This document shows, one piece after another, positions 1 through 5,358 of a stretch of 9,168 nucleotides of DNA (position 1 is its first letter; each line of letters begins with the position of its first letter). This stretch comes from a bacterium (GTDB lineage Bacteria; Hydrogenedentota; Hydrogenedentia; Hydrogenedentiales; SLHB01): the NCBI GenBank assembly GCA_024231375.1, contig JAAEQP010001454.1:1-9168 (forward strand), given 5' to 3'. The position numbers and the translations under genes are program-made. The notes under the pieces are model-generated. The model was not told the DNA's origin, did no database searches, and saw only the letters and a program-made list of their open reading frames with translations.

Positions 1-61
1 CCAGGAGATGCCGGTGACCAAGTCGTTCGCCATGATCACCGGGATACTGAACGCGTCGTAA
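1..61 (+). CDS. C-terminal end of an unidentified protein (partial)
   Basis: Reading from base 2, the frame is open for 19 codons from the window edge to a TAA at 59-61, and ends in the residues T-K-S-F-A-M-I-T-G-I-L-N-A-S. The gene starts outside the window. The main support is position: the stop lies about 20 bases before a well-formed plus-strand intrinsic terminator, as expected for the end of a plus-strand gene. The other two plus frames give less protein-like readings. The fragment is too short to assign to a family. It converges on the minus-strand dehydrogenase that ends at 266. Confidence 0.5.
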   Translation, partial: QEMPVTKSFAMITGILNAS

Positions 62-79
62 CTGGACAGTGCTAGACCG

Positions 80-119
80 AAGGGCCGGGCACGAACGTGT
101 CCCGGCCCTTCTTCATTTT
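80..119 (+). terminator. Rho-independent terminator of the left-edge gene
   Basis: Inverted repeat with arms AAGGGCCGGG (80-89) and CCCGGCCCTT (101-110), a perfect 10-bp stem. It is extended by CAC/GTG around a one-base bulge and a short GAAC loop, and is followed by the T-rich run CTTCATTTT (111-119). It starts 18 bases after the TAA at 59-61, which fits termination of the plus-strand gene entering from the left. Confidence 0.8.
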
Positions 120-120
120 G

Positions 121-152
121 ACGGCGGTTGCGGGCATGGCCGCAACCGTCGT
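121..152. other. Long 13-bp hairpin behind the terminator
   Basis: Arms 121-133 (ACGGCGGTTGCGG) and 140-152 (CCGCAACCGTCGT) pair over 13 bp with a single G-T wobble, around the 6-base loop GCATGG. There is no T-tract on either strand directly after it, so a classic terminator role is uncertain. It could be a back-up terminator, an mRNA 3'-end protector for the convergent genes, or a small palindromic repeat. Confidence 0.5.
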
Positions 153-198
153 GGGCGGGGCTCGTCTCAGCCAGAATCCATCTCAACACGTGCGTTCT

Positions 199-239
199 CT
201 TACCCTCTCCCGACGGGATAGGGCAGGGTGAGGGGTCTT
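199..239 (+). repeat. 41-bp dispersed repeat, copy 1
   Basis: Matches 3725-3765 at 37 of 41 positions by hand alignment, in the same orientation. The outer parts form an imperfect inverted repeat (CCCTCTCCC against GGGTGAGGG, one mismatch). Both copies lie in the gap between two converging gene ends. Similar GC-rich elements between genes are common in large environmental bacterial genomes and are often mistranslated as proline/arginine-rich peptides. No coding role is likely. Confidence 0.75.
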
Positions 240-240
240 G

Positions 241-257
241 CTCGGAATCTGTCCGAG
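241..257 (-). terminator. Possible terminator hairpin of the Gfo/Idh/MocA gene
   Basis: CTCGGA (241-246) and TCCGAG (252-257) form a perfect 6-bp stem around a 5-base loop, 9 bases beyond the minus-strand stop codon at 266-268. No T-run follows on the minus strand, so this is a weak candidate. The adjacent 41-bp repeat may also contribute structure. Confidence 0.3.
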
Positions 258-265
258 TCCCGCCG

Positions 266-1603
266 CTACCCTTCCAGCGACCAATCGCCCCGGTACTTGC
301 GCATCAGCATACCGTTCAGCGCGGGGCTGTCTGCGATACGCTCCTTCTTCGGATCCCACTTGAACTTGGCGCCCAGTGTACACGCAATCTTGCCAAGGTG
401 GCCTATCGACGCAGAACGGTGCCCGGCGTTCACCGGCGCGATGCAGTCCTTGCGATCCACCACGCACTCGAGGAAGTCGCGCATGTGGTCGCCGCCGCGC
501 CGGAACCTGAAGTCCTTCTTTCCGAACTTGGTCTTGAGCAGCGCCTCGTCACTGGCCTTCGCGCCGCCGCGGTCCACATACACCCACCGTCCCTTCGTGC
601 CGTAGAACATCGTGCCCAATTCTCCGCATGCTCTGAAGTCCTTGGGCATCTCGCTCGCGCTGGCTACCGTCATCGTGACCCCGCCCTTGTACTTGCAGTT
701 GAACTCGTACCGGGCCGGCCCATCGTACAGGTTGTTCCGCTCCCTCGCCGGATCCCACCGCACGCCTTCGACCTCAATCGGTCCCGTGTTGTCCCAACCC
801 ATACCCATGTGCGCGATGTCGCCGTGGTGGCCAATCCAGTCCATCATCTGCCCGCCGCCAAATGCCATCCACCAGCGCCAATCCCAGTGGTAGCGCTTCG
901 GATGGAACGGCGTCCACGTGGCTGGACCAACGTAGAAGTCCCAATCGATTTCCGCGGGCGCTTTCGGCCACTCGTCGACCCACATCGCGTGGCCCCCGTT
1001 CGGCAGGCTCACCTCGATGTGCTTGATGTCCCCCAGGTATCCGTTGCGCACGAGCTGGCACACCCGCTTGTAGTGCCCCCACGAACGCTGCATGCTTCCG
1101 ACCTGAAACACGCACTTGTTCTCCTGGACGGCCTTCACAACGGCCTTTCCTTCGCCCAGCGACCACGTCATCGGCTTCTCGCAGTAGATGTCCTTCCCGT
1201 TCCGCGCCGCCTCGACGCATACCAGCGCATGCCAATGGTCCGGCGTCCCCACGATCACCGCGTCCACATCCTCCCGCGGCACCAACTCGCGGTAGTCGGC
1301 GTGGGTTTCGCAGGCCGTGTCCCCGTAATACTCGTCCACCAGCTTCTTGGCCTGTGCCAGGCGCGTCTGGTCAACATCGCACAGCGCCACCACCCGGACA
1401 TTGTCGTGCTTGATGGCTTGGTTCGTGAGTCCCCGGGCCTGGCCGCCCGTGCCGACGACCCCGATGTTGATCCGGTTGCTCGGCGCAGTCGTACCGGCCG
1501 CACCCATCGCCGAAGACGGCACAATGTACGGCGCGGCAACAGCCGCACCCATTCCATAGAGAAACGAACGTCTTGATGTGGTCGTTGGTTTGCTGGATTT
1601 CAT
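266..1603 (-). CDS. Tat-exported Gfo/Idh/MocA family NAD(P)-dependent oxidoreductase
   Basis: 445 residues. ATG at 1601-1603 is chosen because AAGGAAG lies just upstream on the minus strand and the protein then starts directly with a Tat signal: S10-R11-R12-S13-F14-L15, then a hydrophobic, Ala-rich stretch ending near A32-M-G-A. A longer reading to 1705 adds 34 unlikely residues. The N-terminal Rossmann fold shows G48-V-V-G51-T-G53-G54, and the acidic D76 end of strand 2 suggests NAD preference. T120-P-D-H-W-H125 and E142-K143-P144 are family hallmarks; K143 is the usual catalytic lysine. A C-terminal alpha/beta domain follows, with a W-rich segment (240-256) and G-H-H-G-D-I-A-H (258-265). 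The ending N-G-M-L-M-R-K-Y-R-G-D-W is typical of Planctomycetes-type members. Such proteins probably oxidise or rearrange sugar-like compounds in the periplasm with a pre-bound cofactor; the substrate is unknown. It is transcribed alone. Confidence 0.93.
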   Translation of the reverse strand: MKSSKPTTTSRRSFLYGMGAAVAAPYIVPSSAMGAAGTTAPSNRINIGVVGTGGQARGLTNQAIKHDNVRVVALCDVDQTRLAQAKKLVDEYYGDTACETHADYRELVPREDVDAVIVGTPDHWHALVCVEAARNGKDIYCEKPMTWSLGEGKAVVKAVQENKCVFQVGSMQRSWGHYKRVCQLVRNGYLGDIKHIEVSLPNGGHAMWVDEWPKAPAEIDWDFYVGPATWTPFHPKRYHWDWRWWMAFGGGQMMDWIGHHGDIAHMGMGWDNTGPIEVEGVRWDPARERNNLYDGPARYEFNCKYKGGVTMTVASASEMPKDFRACGELGTMFYGTKGRWVYVDRGGAKASDEALLKTKFGKKDFRFRRGGDHMRDFLECVVDRKDCIAPVNAGHRSASIGHLGKIACTLGAKFKWDPKKERIADSPALNGMLMRKYRGDWSLEG

Positions 1604-1869
1604 CTGGCTCTTCCTTCGGTGTTGCTCTGGCGGCTCCGGATTCTGTTCACTCCACGCAGACCTCAGGAGGGTCCCGAGCAGACTGCATGTCCCAGAATGC
1701 CACAATCCCTCGCCAGATCAAAGATGCCCCGCAGTTTCGCACGCCCAAGCCCCGTCCATGCTCCCTGTATCGCCGGTATCGCCCGCCATTCCTGCGCATT
1801 TGTAGGGTGCCGTCGAGCAGCGGCCCGAGGCCGCGCGAGCACGCACCATCTCGCTTCCTTGTCTATCGC

Positions 1870-1954
1870 GTCCATGTCGTCCATCGCCCAAACCCATCCA
1901 ACCCATCAGCCCACTACGTCCTGTCGGACCTACAGATCCGTCCACTCCGTCCAC
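1870..1954. repeat. Degenerate 9-bp periodic tract
   Basis: Short words recur at exact 9-base spacing: GTCCAT at 1870 and 1879, ACCCAT at 1892 and 1901, and GTCCAC at 1940 and 1949. The intervening units are degenerate. A related 9-bp array lies at 2744-2774. On the minus strand the period reads as Gly-X-X triplets, but no start or ribosome binding site supports translation. Confidence 0.5.
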
Positions 1955-1968
1955 TTCCGGCCCGGAAG

Positions 1969-2003
1969 GTGTGGGACCGGCGCCCTCGCCGGTCTCTCCC
2001 TCC
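1969..2003 (+). repeat. 35-bp hairpin repeat, copy 1
   Basis: 34 of 35 bases match 2805-2839 in the same orientation (the difference is T at 1995 against G at 2831). The core is a perfect palindrome GACCGGCG-CCCT-CGCCGGTC (8-bp stem, 4-base loop), followed by a CTCCCTCC tail. It looks like a dispersed REP-like intergenic element. No mobility gene is linked to it. Confidence 0.8.
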
Positions 2004-2053
2004 GTGGTCCCGTTCTCCCTGTTCCCTCCACGTTTTGGCGTGGTCTCCCGGCC

Positions 2054-2103
2054 GCGCCACTCCCCAGACCGCAAGGTCTCAATTCCCAAGTCCGCGCAGC
2101 GGA
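2054..2103 (+). repeat. 50-bp repeat, copy 1
   Basis: Matches 2611-2660 at 42 of 50 positions in the same orientation. The last 20 bases (2084-2103) are identical, and the differences lie mostly in the first half. Each copy begins with GCGCCACTC and ends with GCGCAGCGGA. This copy ends about 30 bases before the lipoprotein promoter. Confidence 0.75.
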
Positions 2104-2131
2104 ACGCCCCCGTCCCATCCGCGCTCAAAGC

Positions 2132-2140
2132 TGCTATACT
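2132..2140 (+). promoter_or_regulatory. Extended -10 promoter of the lipoprotein gene
   Basis: TGC followed by TATACT (2135-2140) matches the extended -10 form TGnTATAAT with one mismatch. No good -35 hexamer lies 16-18 bases upstream, as is usual for extended -10 promoters. The predicted start near 2147 would leave a leader of about 30 bases before the ATG at 2177, which holds the ribosome binding site GGAGGAG. Confidence 0.5.
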
Positions 2141-2176
2141 CACCTGCGAGCCTGAGCCAAGAAGTGGAGGAGAACC

Positions 2177-2560
2177 ATGAGAATCACCATCGCCCTCCTG
2201 CTCACTATCGCCCTACTCGGCTGCGACGTTCTCAACTCACATACAATCACCGTCCACACCGTCCCCACATGGGGGGGCGAAAGCATCTCCAGGGAAGAGG
2301 TGATGAAGATCTGTCGCGAATTCCTGACGGCACGCGGTCTGAAACGCTCGACTATGCATGTGGATAGTGGTCAGTGCGAACATTATGATACTGTCCCGCC
2401 ACCATCCTACTCCGTGTCAATTGAACCGACCGGCAGAGGTGTCGAGATAGGCTTCTTCCAGACTGGACCGAGAGTGCCCTCATACGGAAACGTCTTGAAG
2501 GAGCTGCAAGGCGTGCTTGAGAAATACTGCGGCAGCGATCAAGTGAAGGTTGCCAGCTAG
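2177..2560 (+). CDS. Small putative lipoprotein, family not recognised
   Basis: 127 residues, ATG start with GGAGGAG (2166-2172) four bases upstream. The N-terminus is a lipoprotein signal: M-R, a hydrophobic run, then the lipobox L13-L14-G15-C16. Signal peptidase II would cleave before C16, leaving a lipid-anchored domain of about 112 residues. D17 at position +2 would favour inner-membrane retention by the E. coli rule, though that rule may not hold here. By eye the mature part is a helix (38-53), strands around 78-84 and 88-95, and a C-terminal helix (103-118). Other cysteines are C46, C67 and C118, possibly one disulphide pair. The order resembles a small alpha/beta envelope domain, but I recognise no family. 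Third-position GC seems lower than in neighbouring genes. It is flanked on both sides by the same dispersed repeats and has its own promoter. Confidence 0.75.
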   Translation: MRITIALLLTIALLGCDVLNSHTITVHTVPTWGGESISREEVMKICREFLTARGLKRSTMHVDSGQCEHYDTVPPPSYSVSIEPTGRGVEIGFFQTGPRVPSYGNVLKELQGVLEKYCGSDQVKVAS

Positions 2561-2584
2561 TTCTAGACTCTCGTTGTGGCCGGT

Positions 2585-2602
2585 CGCGGCCTTCCGGCCG
2601 CG
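2585..2602 (+). terminator. GC-rich hairpin after the lipoprotein gene
   Basis: Perfect 7-bp inverted repeat CGCGGCC-TTCC-GGCCGCG, starting 24 bases after the TAG at 2558-2560. The position suits a transcript-end structure. The following CTCTGACGG is not a T-run, so factor-independent termination is doubtful. It may simply be the start of the repeat element that follows. Confidence 0.35.
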
Positions 2603-2610
2603 CTCTGACG

Positions 2611-2660
2611 GCGCCACTCTTCGGGCCGTGAGGTCTCTAATCCCAAGTCCGCGCAGCGGA
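2611..2660 (+). repeat. 50-bp repeat, copy 2
   Basis: 42 of 50 positions match 2054-2103, same orientation, with the last 20 bases identical. Here the copy lies before the 35-bp hairpin repeat (2805-2839), whereas upstream of the lipoprotein gene the order is the reverse. Confidence 0.75.
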
Positions 2661-2673
2661 CGACAGACCCTAG

Positions 2674-2693
2674 CCACGGGCGTAAGCCCGTGG
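2674..2693. repeat. Perfect hairpin with GTAA loop
   Basis: CCACGGGC (2674-2681), GTAA (2682-2685), GCCCGTGG (2686-2693): a perfect 8-bp stem capped by a tetraloop that in RNA would be of the stable GNRA type. No T-run follows. It looks like a dispersed palindromic element within the repeat cluster, not a terminator. Confidence 0.6.
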
Positions 2694-2743
2694 ATCCGGT
2701 ACGCCTTTCGCTCAAGCCCCCGCAGGGCGGCGGAACACACCTG

Positions 2744-2774
2744 TCCCATCAGTCCTATAGGTCCAATAAGTCCC
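2744..2774. repeat. 9-bp periodic array
   Basis: Units TCCCATCAG, TCCTATAGG, TCCAATAAG and a partial TCCC run head to tail with the consensus TCCnATnnG. They share the 9-base period of the tract at 1870-1954. Such short arrays are intergenic, and the minus-strand Gly-X-X reading is not supported by a start site. Confidence 0.55.
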
Positions 2775-2804
2775 GCCCTCCGCGTCGGCGCGCCACGTCC
2801 GAAA

Positions 2805-2839
2805 GTGTGGGACCGGCGCCCTCGCCGGTCGCTCCCTCC
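2805..2839 (+). repeat. 35-bp hairpin repeat, copy 2
   Basis: 34 of 35 bases match 1969-2003 in the same orientation, including the perfect GACCGGCG-CCCT-CGCCGGTC hairpin (2811-2830). It lies about 70 bases before the methyltransferase start. Near-identity against the more diverged 50-bp repeat suggests either recent spread or selection on the hairpin. Confidence 0.8.
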
Positions 2840-2908
2840 TGGCTGCAGGTACCCCAATGGTGATACCATCGCGACTGCAAATGGGGCTCCCAGAGCCTGG
2901 AGAAATTC

Positions 2909-3691
2909 TTGAAATCCCCCACAACACGCTTCTCAGACCGCGTCGACGACTACATCGCCTACCGCCCCTCATACCCGCCTGCCGTCATAGACGCCCTACG
3001 CAACCATGCAGGCCTCCATGGCGCTTCCACCATCGCCGACATCGGTTCAGGCACCGGCATCCTCACGCGTTTACTTCTCGACGCAGGTTGGCAAGTCTTC
3101 GCCATCGAACCGAACCCGGAAATGCGCCTCGCCGCCGAACATCTGCTGGGTGACCACCCACGATTCCACAGCGTCGTCGGCATGGCCGAAGATACCCGCC
3201 TTGCCTCCGAATCCATCGACCTCATCACCGTCGCCCAAGCGTTCCACTGGTTCCGGCCCGACGAAACGCGGCGCGAATTCGAACGCATCCTTCGCCCCAA
3301 CGGCACCGTCGCCCTCATCTGGAACAACCGTAAGAAGGACTCACCATTCCTGCGCGCCTACGACACACTTCTCACCACGCAGACGGCGGAATACGCTTCT
3401 GTGAAGCACACCAACATCACCGACGACGAGATCCAGGCATTCTTCGGCCCGGACGGGTGCGTATTGATGACCTGCCCCAACGAACAACACCTCGACCTGT
3501 CGGGGTTGACGGGCCGAGCCCAGTCGTCGTCCTACGTCCCCGCACTCGACGACCCAGCCCATGTCCCGTTCATGCGCGAACTCGAAGCCCTCTTCGACCA
3601 GTTCGCCGCAGACGGTCGCGTGACGTTCGAATACACGACTAAGGTTCACATCGGTAGACTGACGGCCACGGACCGCCGCACAGCAGGCTAG
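2909..3691 (+). CDS. Class I SAM-dependent methyltransferase (Methyltransf_11, YafE/TMT1-like)
   Basis: 260 residues from a TTG codon at 2909-2911. TTG is chosen because GGAG (2899-2902) lies six bases upstream and the protein starts with the usual F8-S-D-R-V-D-D-Y-I-A-Y-R-P-S-Y-P opening. SAM-binding motif I is D44-I-G-S-G-T-G50. The acidic residue that would bind the ribose is E67 in A-I-E-P-N. A109-Q-A-F-H-W-F115 and the strand around G132-T-V-A-L-I-W138 are typical of the subfamily that includes E. coli YafE and yeast trans-aconitate methyltransferase Tmt1. Near the C-terminus F-E-Y-T-T-K-V-H-I-G-R-L replaces the common Y-Y-G-R-L ending and is followed by a short unusual tail. It is probably cytosolic and methylates a small molecule; the acceptor cannot be named. 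It ends facing the protease gene. Confidence 0.9.
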   Translation: MKSPTTRFSDRVDDYIAYRPSYPPAVIDALRNHAGLHGASTIADIGSGTGILTRLLLDAGWQVFAIEPNPEMRLAAEHLLGDHPRFHSVVGMAEDTRLASESIDLITVAQAFHWFRPDETRREFERILRPNGTVALIWNNRKKDSPFLRAYDTLLTTQTAEYASVKHTNITDDEIQAFFGPDGCVLMTCPNEQHLDLSGLTGRAQSSSYVPALDDPAHVPFMRELEALFDQFAADGRVTFEYTTKVHIGRLTATDRRTAG

Positions 3692-3724
3692 TTCCACTTG
3701 GTCCGGACGATGGTCTTGCCGAAT

Positions 3725-3765
3725 CTTACCCTCGCCTAACGGGAGAGGGCAGGGTGAGGGGTCTT
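3725..3765 (+). repeat. 41-bp dispersed repeat, copy 2
   Basis: 37 of 41 positions match 199-239 in the same orientation. CCCTCGCC and GGTGAGGG form an imperfect stem (one mismatch). It occupies a third of the 121-bp gap between the converging methyltransferase and protease genes, and could act as a shared transcript-end structure. I saw no separate T-tailed terminator in this gap. Confidence 0.75.
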
Positions 3766-3812
3766 CATGCGTTCCACAGATTCCCACGCATTCAAGGCTG
3801 GGCACATCGCCC

Positions 3813-5054
3813 TCACTTCGCGCCCAACGCCTCCACCAGCGCCACGGGATCCACAATCGGCCCCAACGAATGCTCCTTACCGTCGCGCACGACCGTCACC
3901 GTCCGCCCCGTCGACATCGCCAACCGCCAGAAACGATCCGGCGTCACATCCGGGTCGACCTGCACCGCCAGCGCGTACAGCCCTGCGATATACGGAATCG
4001 ACCAACTCCATCCGCCCGACCGGTAGAACACATACTCGTTGTCGCCCGTCGGACTCGCCACGGTCCGGGAATCCATCGGCACCAACAGTCTGTCCGACAC
4101 CCCCTCTCCTCCATAGAATCTCCCCGCCCACCACAGCCCCGGCTCGTACGACTCGGCCGTGTCCGGATCGGAGAGCGGGTGCCTCCCGAGTCCGTGGAAC
4201 CGGAATCCGTGGCTCAGTTCGACCGACGACGACACGACCAGCATACCCGCGTCGATGGCCTCTTTCACCGCGGTCGTGATGTCCGCGTAGCCCCTCTCGC
4301 CCCGCGTCCAGCCCACCTGCATCGCGATAACGCGTATCTTCCGGTCGTGGGGCAACTGAGCATTGAGCTTCAGAATCCGCCGCACACACTCCGCGTAGTG
4401 CGAAAAGTTCTTCGGAGCTTTCCCGCCGCTTCTCTTCTCCCAGTCCACGGTCCACGACGCCATGTAGTAGAGATCCGCCTCCGGCGCAACCCCGCACGTC
4501 GCGCCCACCGCAATAGAGGCCACCGAAGGACCATGCATCTGCGCGGGCGTCTCGGGTCGCACCTTGTACTCTTCGTAGAGCCGTAAGCGATCCGCATACT
4601 CGTGGTGCGCGACAAGCAAGGGCTGATCGATGATGGCCAGCCCCACGCCGCGGCCCTTGATTCCACGCGCGTGCAGCGTGCGCCCGCCAAGCCCGGGGTT
4701 CTTGCCAAGGTCCATGATCCGCTCGCGGTAGAAGTTGCGCGGAAGCCGGTTCTCCGGTGGCCAGACCGTGCGGTCGTCGAACGACGCACGCAGCAGGTCG
4801 TCAAGTCGCGTCGACAGGTCCAGGTCCGACACATCGTACCCCCGCAAATCGCATTCCCACGGATTCGTAGACTCGGGATGGGGGACTGGAAGGCTCGATA
4901 ACTTGCCGCGACCGTAGTCGGCGGCGGCCGGATGCCGCACGATCCGTGGCAGTCCCAGCGCGCCCGCATTCTCGGAAACGGCGGGTCCCGCTGCCCACAC
5001 TCTGACCACGAAACAGACGGACAAACACGCCAAGGCAGGGATAGGAACACGCAT
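3813..5054 (-). CDS. Secreted subtilisin-like serine protease (S8 family, divergent)
   Basis: 413 residues. ATG at 5052-5054 is chosen: AAAGGAG lies eight bases upstream, and the protein begins with a classical signal peptide (M-R-V, hydrophobic to about V19, A-A cleavage site near 21-22). A GTG at 5082-5084 would put the ribosome binding site inside the gene. Residues 23-130 form a non-catalytic N-terminal part, possibly a propeptide. The triad is readable: D143 in L-A-I-I-D-Q-P, H174 in Q-M-H-G-P-S-V-A, S350 in G-G-W-S-W-S-I-P-Y-I-A-G, which aligns with the usual G-T-S-M-A-A-P-x-x-A-G. The Gly-Asn that normally supplies the oxyanion-hole Asn is not seen; that segment reads V-V-S-S-S-V-E-L-S-H-G (273-283). 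The protein is about the size of a minimal subtilase and lacks extra C-terminal domains. It is probably an exported peptidase or a peptidase-like binding protein; the substrate is unknown. It is likely a single unit. Confidence 0.85.
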   Translation of the reverse strand: MRVPIPALACLSVCFVVRVWAAGPAVSENAGALGLPRIVRHPAAADYGRGKLSSLPVPHPESTNPWECDLRGYDVSDLDLSTRLDDLLRASFDDRTVWPPENRLPRNFYRERIMDLGKNPGLGGRTLHARGIKGRGVGLAIIDQPLLVAHHEYADRLRLYEEYKVRPETPAQMHGPSVASIAVGATCGVAPEADLYYMASWTVDWEKRSGGKAPKNFSHYAECVRRILKLNAQLPHDRKIRVIAMQVGWTRGERGYADITTAVKEAIDAGMLVVSSSVELSHGFRFHGLGRHPLSDPDTAESYEPGLWWAGRFYGGEGVSDRLLVPMDSRTVASPTGDNEYVFYRSGGWSWSIPYIAGLYALAVQVDPDVTPDRFWRLAMSTGRTVTVVRDGKEHSLGPIVDPVALVEALGAK

Positions 5055-5202
5055 GGACCATACTCCTTTGGGGATGAATGGCACTTCTCACGGTGGGCGA
5101 TCAGTCGAAGCGGGGGGCACACTTCCGGTGGACGGGCTAGGGGGCCCTATCGCTCCCCGGCGCCTGGCGGCATCAGCCCTTCGCCCCGTCCTGGAGTTGT
5201 CG

Positions 5203-5313
5203 TCAATAGGCGCCGGGTGGTATGCCGAAATGGCGTTTGAAGGCTGCCGAAAATACGTACCGGCTTCCGTACGAGAGCCGCTCGGCGATCTCACGCAGGT
5301 GGCCTTCCGCGGG
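5203..5313 (-). pseudogene. Remnant of an AraC-type helix-turn-helix (second HTH)
   Basis: On the minus strand, the frame ending in TGA at 5203-5205 encodes 36 residues matching the most conserved C-terminal part of AraC/XylS domains: LREIAERLSYGS, then FSAAFKRHFGIPPGAY. The usual form is L-x-E-I-A-x-x-x-G-Y-x-S-x-x-Y-F-S-x-x-F-K-x-x-F-G-x-x-P-x-x-Y. An in-frame TAG (5314-5316) stands right before it, and no ATG, GTG or TTG lies within it, so it cannot be expressed alone. The first HTH, about 50 residues, is missing. It is in the same frame as the LacI gene that ends in TAG at 5359-5361, with 14 codons between the two stops. It may be the eroded tail of a LacI-AraC fusion like XylR, or debris of a separate regulator. 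Confidence 0.75.
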
Positions 5314-5358
5314 CTACGCGCCAAAGGCTGAGGCACTCCTCGGTTGCGAGCCGTACCG

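Larger units (their letters stand above)
1604..2176. other. 573-bp non-coding repeat-rich stretch
   Basis: This lies between the divergent dehydrogenase and lipoprotein genes. Open frames across it read as Arg/Pro/Ser-rich plus-strand or collagen-like Gly-X-X minus-strand peptides. These arise from GC-rich, period-9 DNA and have no start site with a ribosome binding site. The stretch holds a 9-bp periodic tract (about 1870-1954), a 35-bp hairpin repeat (1969-2003), a 50-bp repeat (2054-2103) and an extended -10 promoter (2132-2140). I found no convincing promoter for the minus-strand dehydrogenase, and nothing recognisable in 1620-1865. Confidence 0.6.
2561..2908. other. 348-bp non-coding repeat-rich stretch
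   Basis: This lies between the lipoprotein and methyltransferase genes, both on the plus strand. It contains, in order, a GC hairpin (2585-2602), the 50-bp repeat copy 2 (2611-2660), a GTAA-loop hairpin (2674-2693), a 9-bp periodic array (2744-2774) and the 35-bp hairpin repeat copy 2 (2805-2839). TGATACCAT at 2861-2869 could be an extended -10 element for the methyltransferase, without a clear -35. No frame reads as a real protein. Confidence 0.6.

Noticed and set aside
128..1576. Long plus-strand open frame of 482 codons opposite the dehydrogenase.
   Set aside because: It is the antisense shadow of a GC-rich gene. The minus strand has a full Gfo/Idh/MocA protein with Tat signal and all family motifs.
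1718..2143. Minus-strand open frame with collagen-like Gly-X-X stretches.
   Set aside because: The glycine pattern comes from the 9-bp periodic DNA and hairpin repeats; there is no start signal and the rest is low-complexity.
1573..2367. Plus-strand open frame of 264 codons across the repeat-rich gap and into the lipoprotein gene.
   Set aside because: It is rich in Pro, Arg, Ser and His, runs through dispersed repeats, has no ribosome binding site and overlaps the well-supported lipoprotein in another frame.
5138..5149. Short palindrome TAGGG-GG-CCCTA upstream of the protease gene, considered as an operator.
   Set aside because: Five-base GC-rich arms are expected often by chance in this DNA, and I found no convincing promoter next to it.
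5317..5358. Y-G-S-Q and S-A-S-A-F in the 14 codons between the two TAG stops, resembling the AraC Y-G-S-x-x-x-F-S-x-A-F motif and suggesting a duplicated HTH.
   Set aside because: Spacing does not fit the motif and the codons differ from the nearby real copy, so this is probably coincidence.
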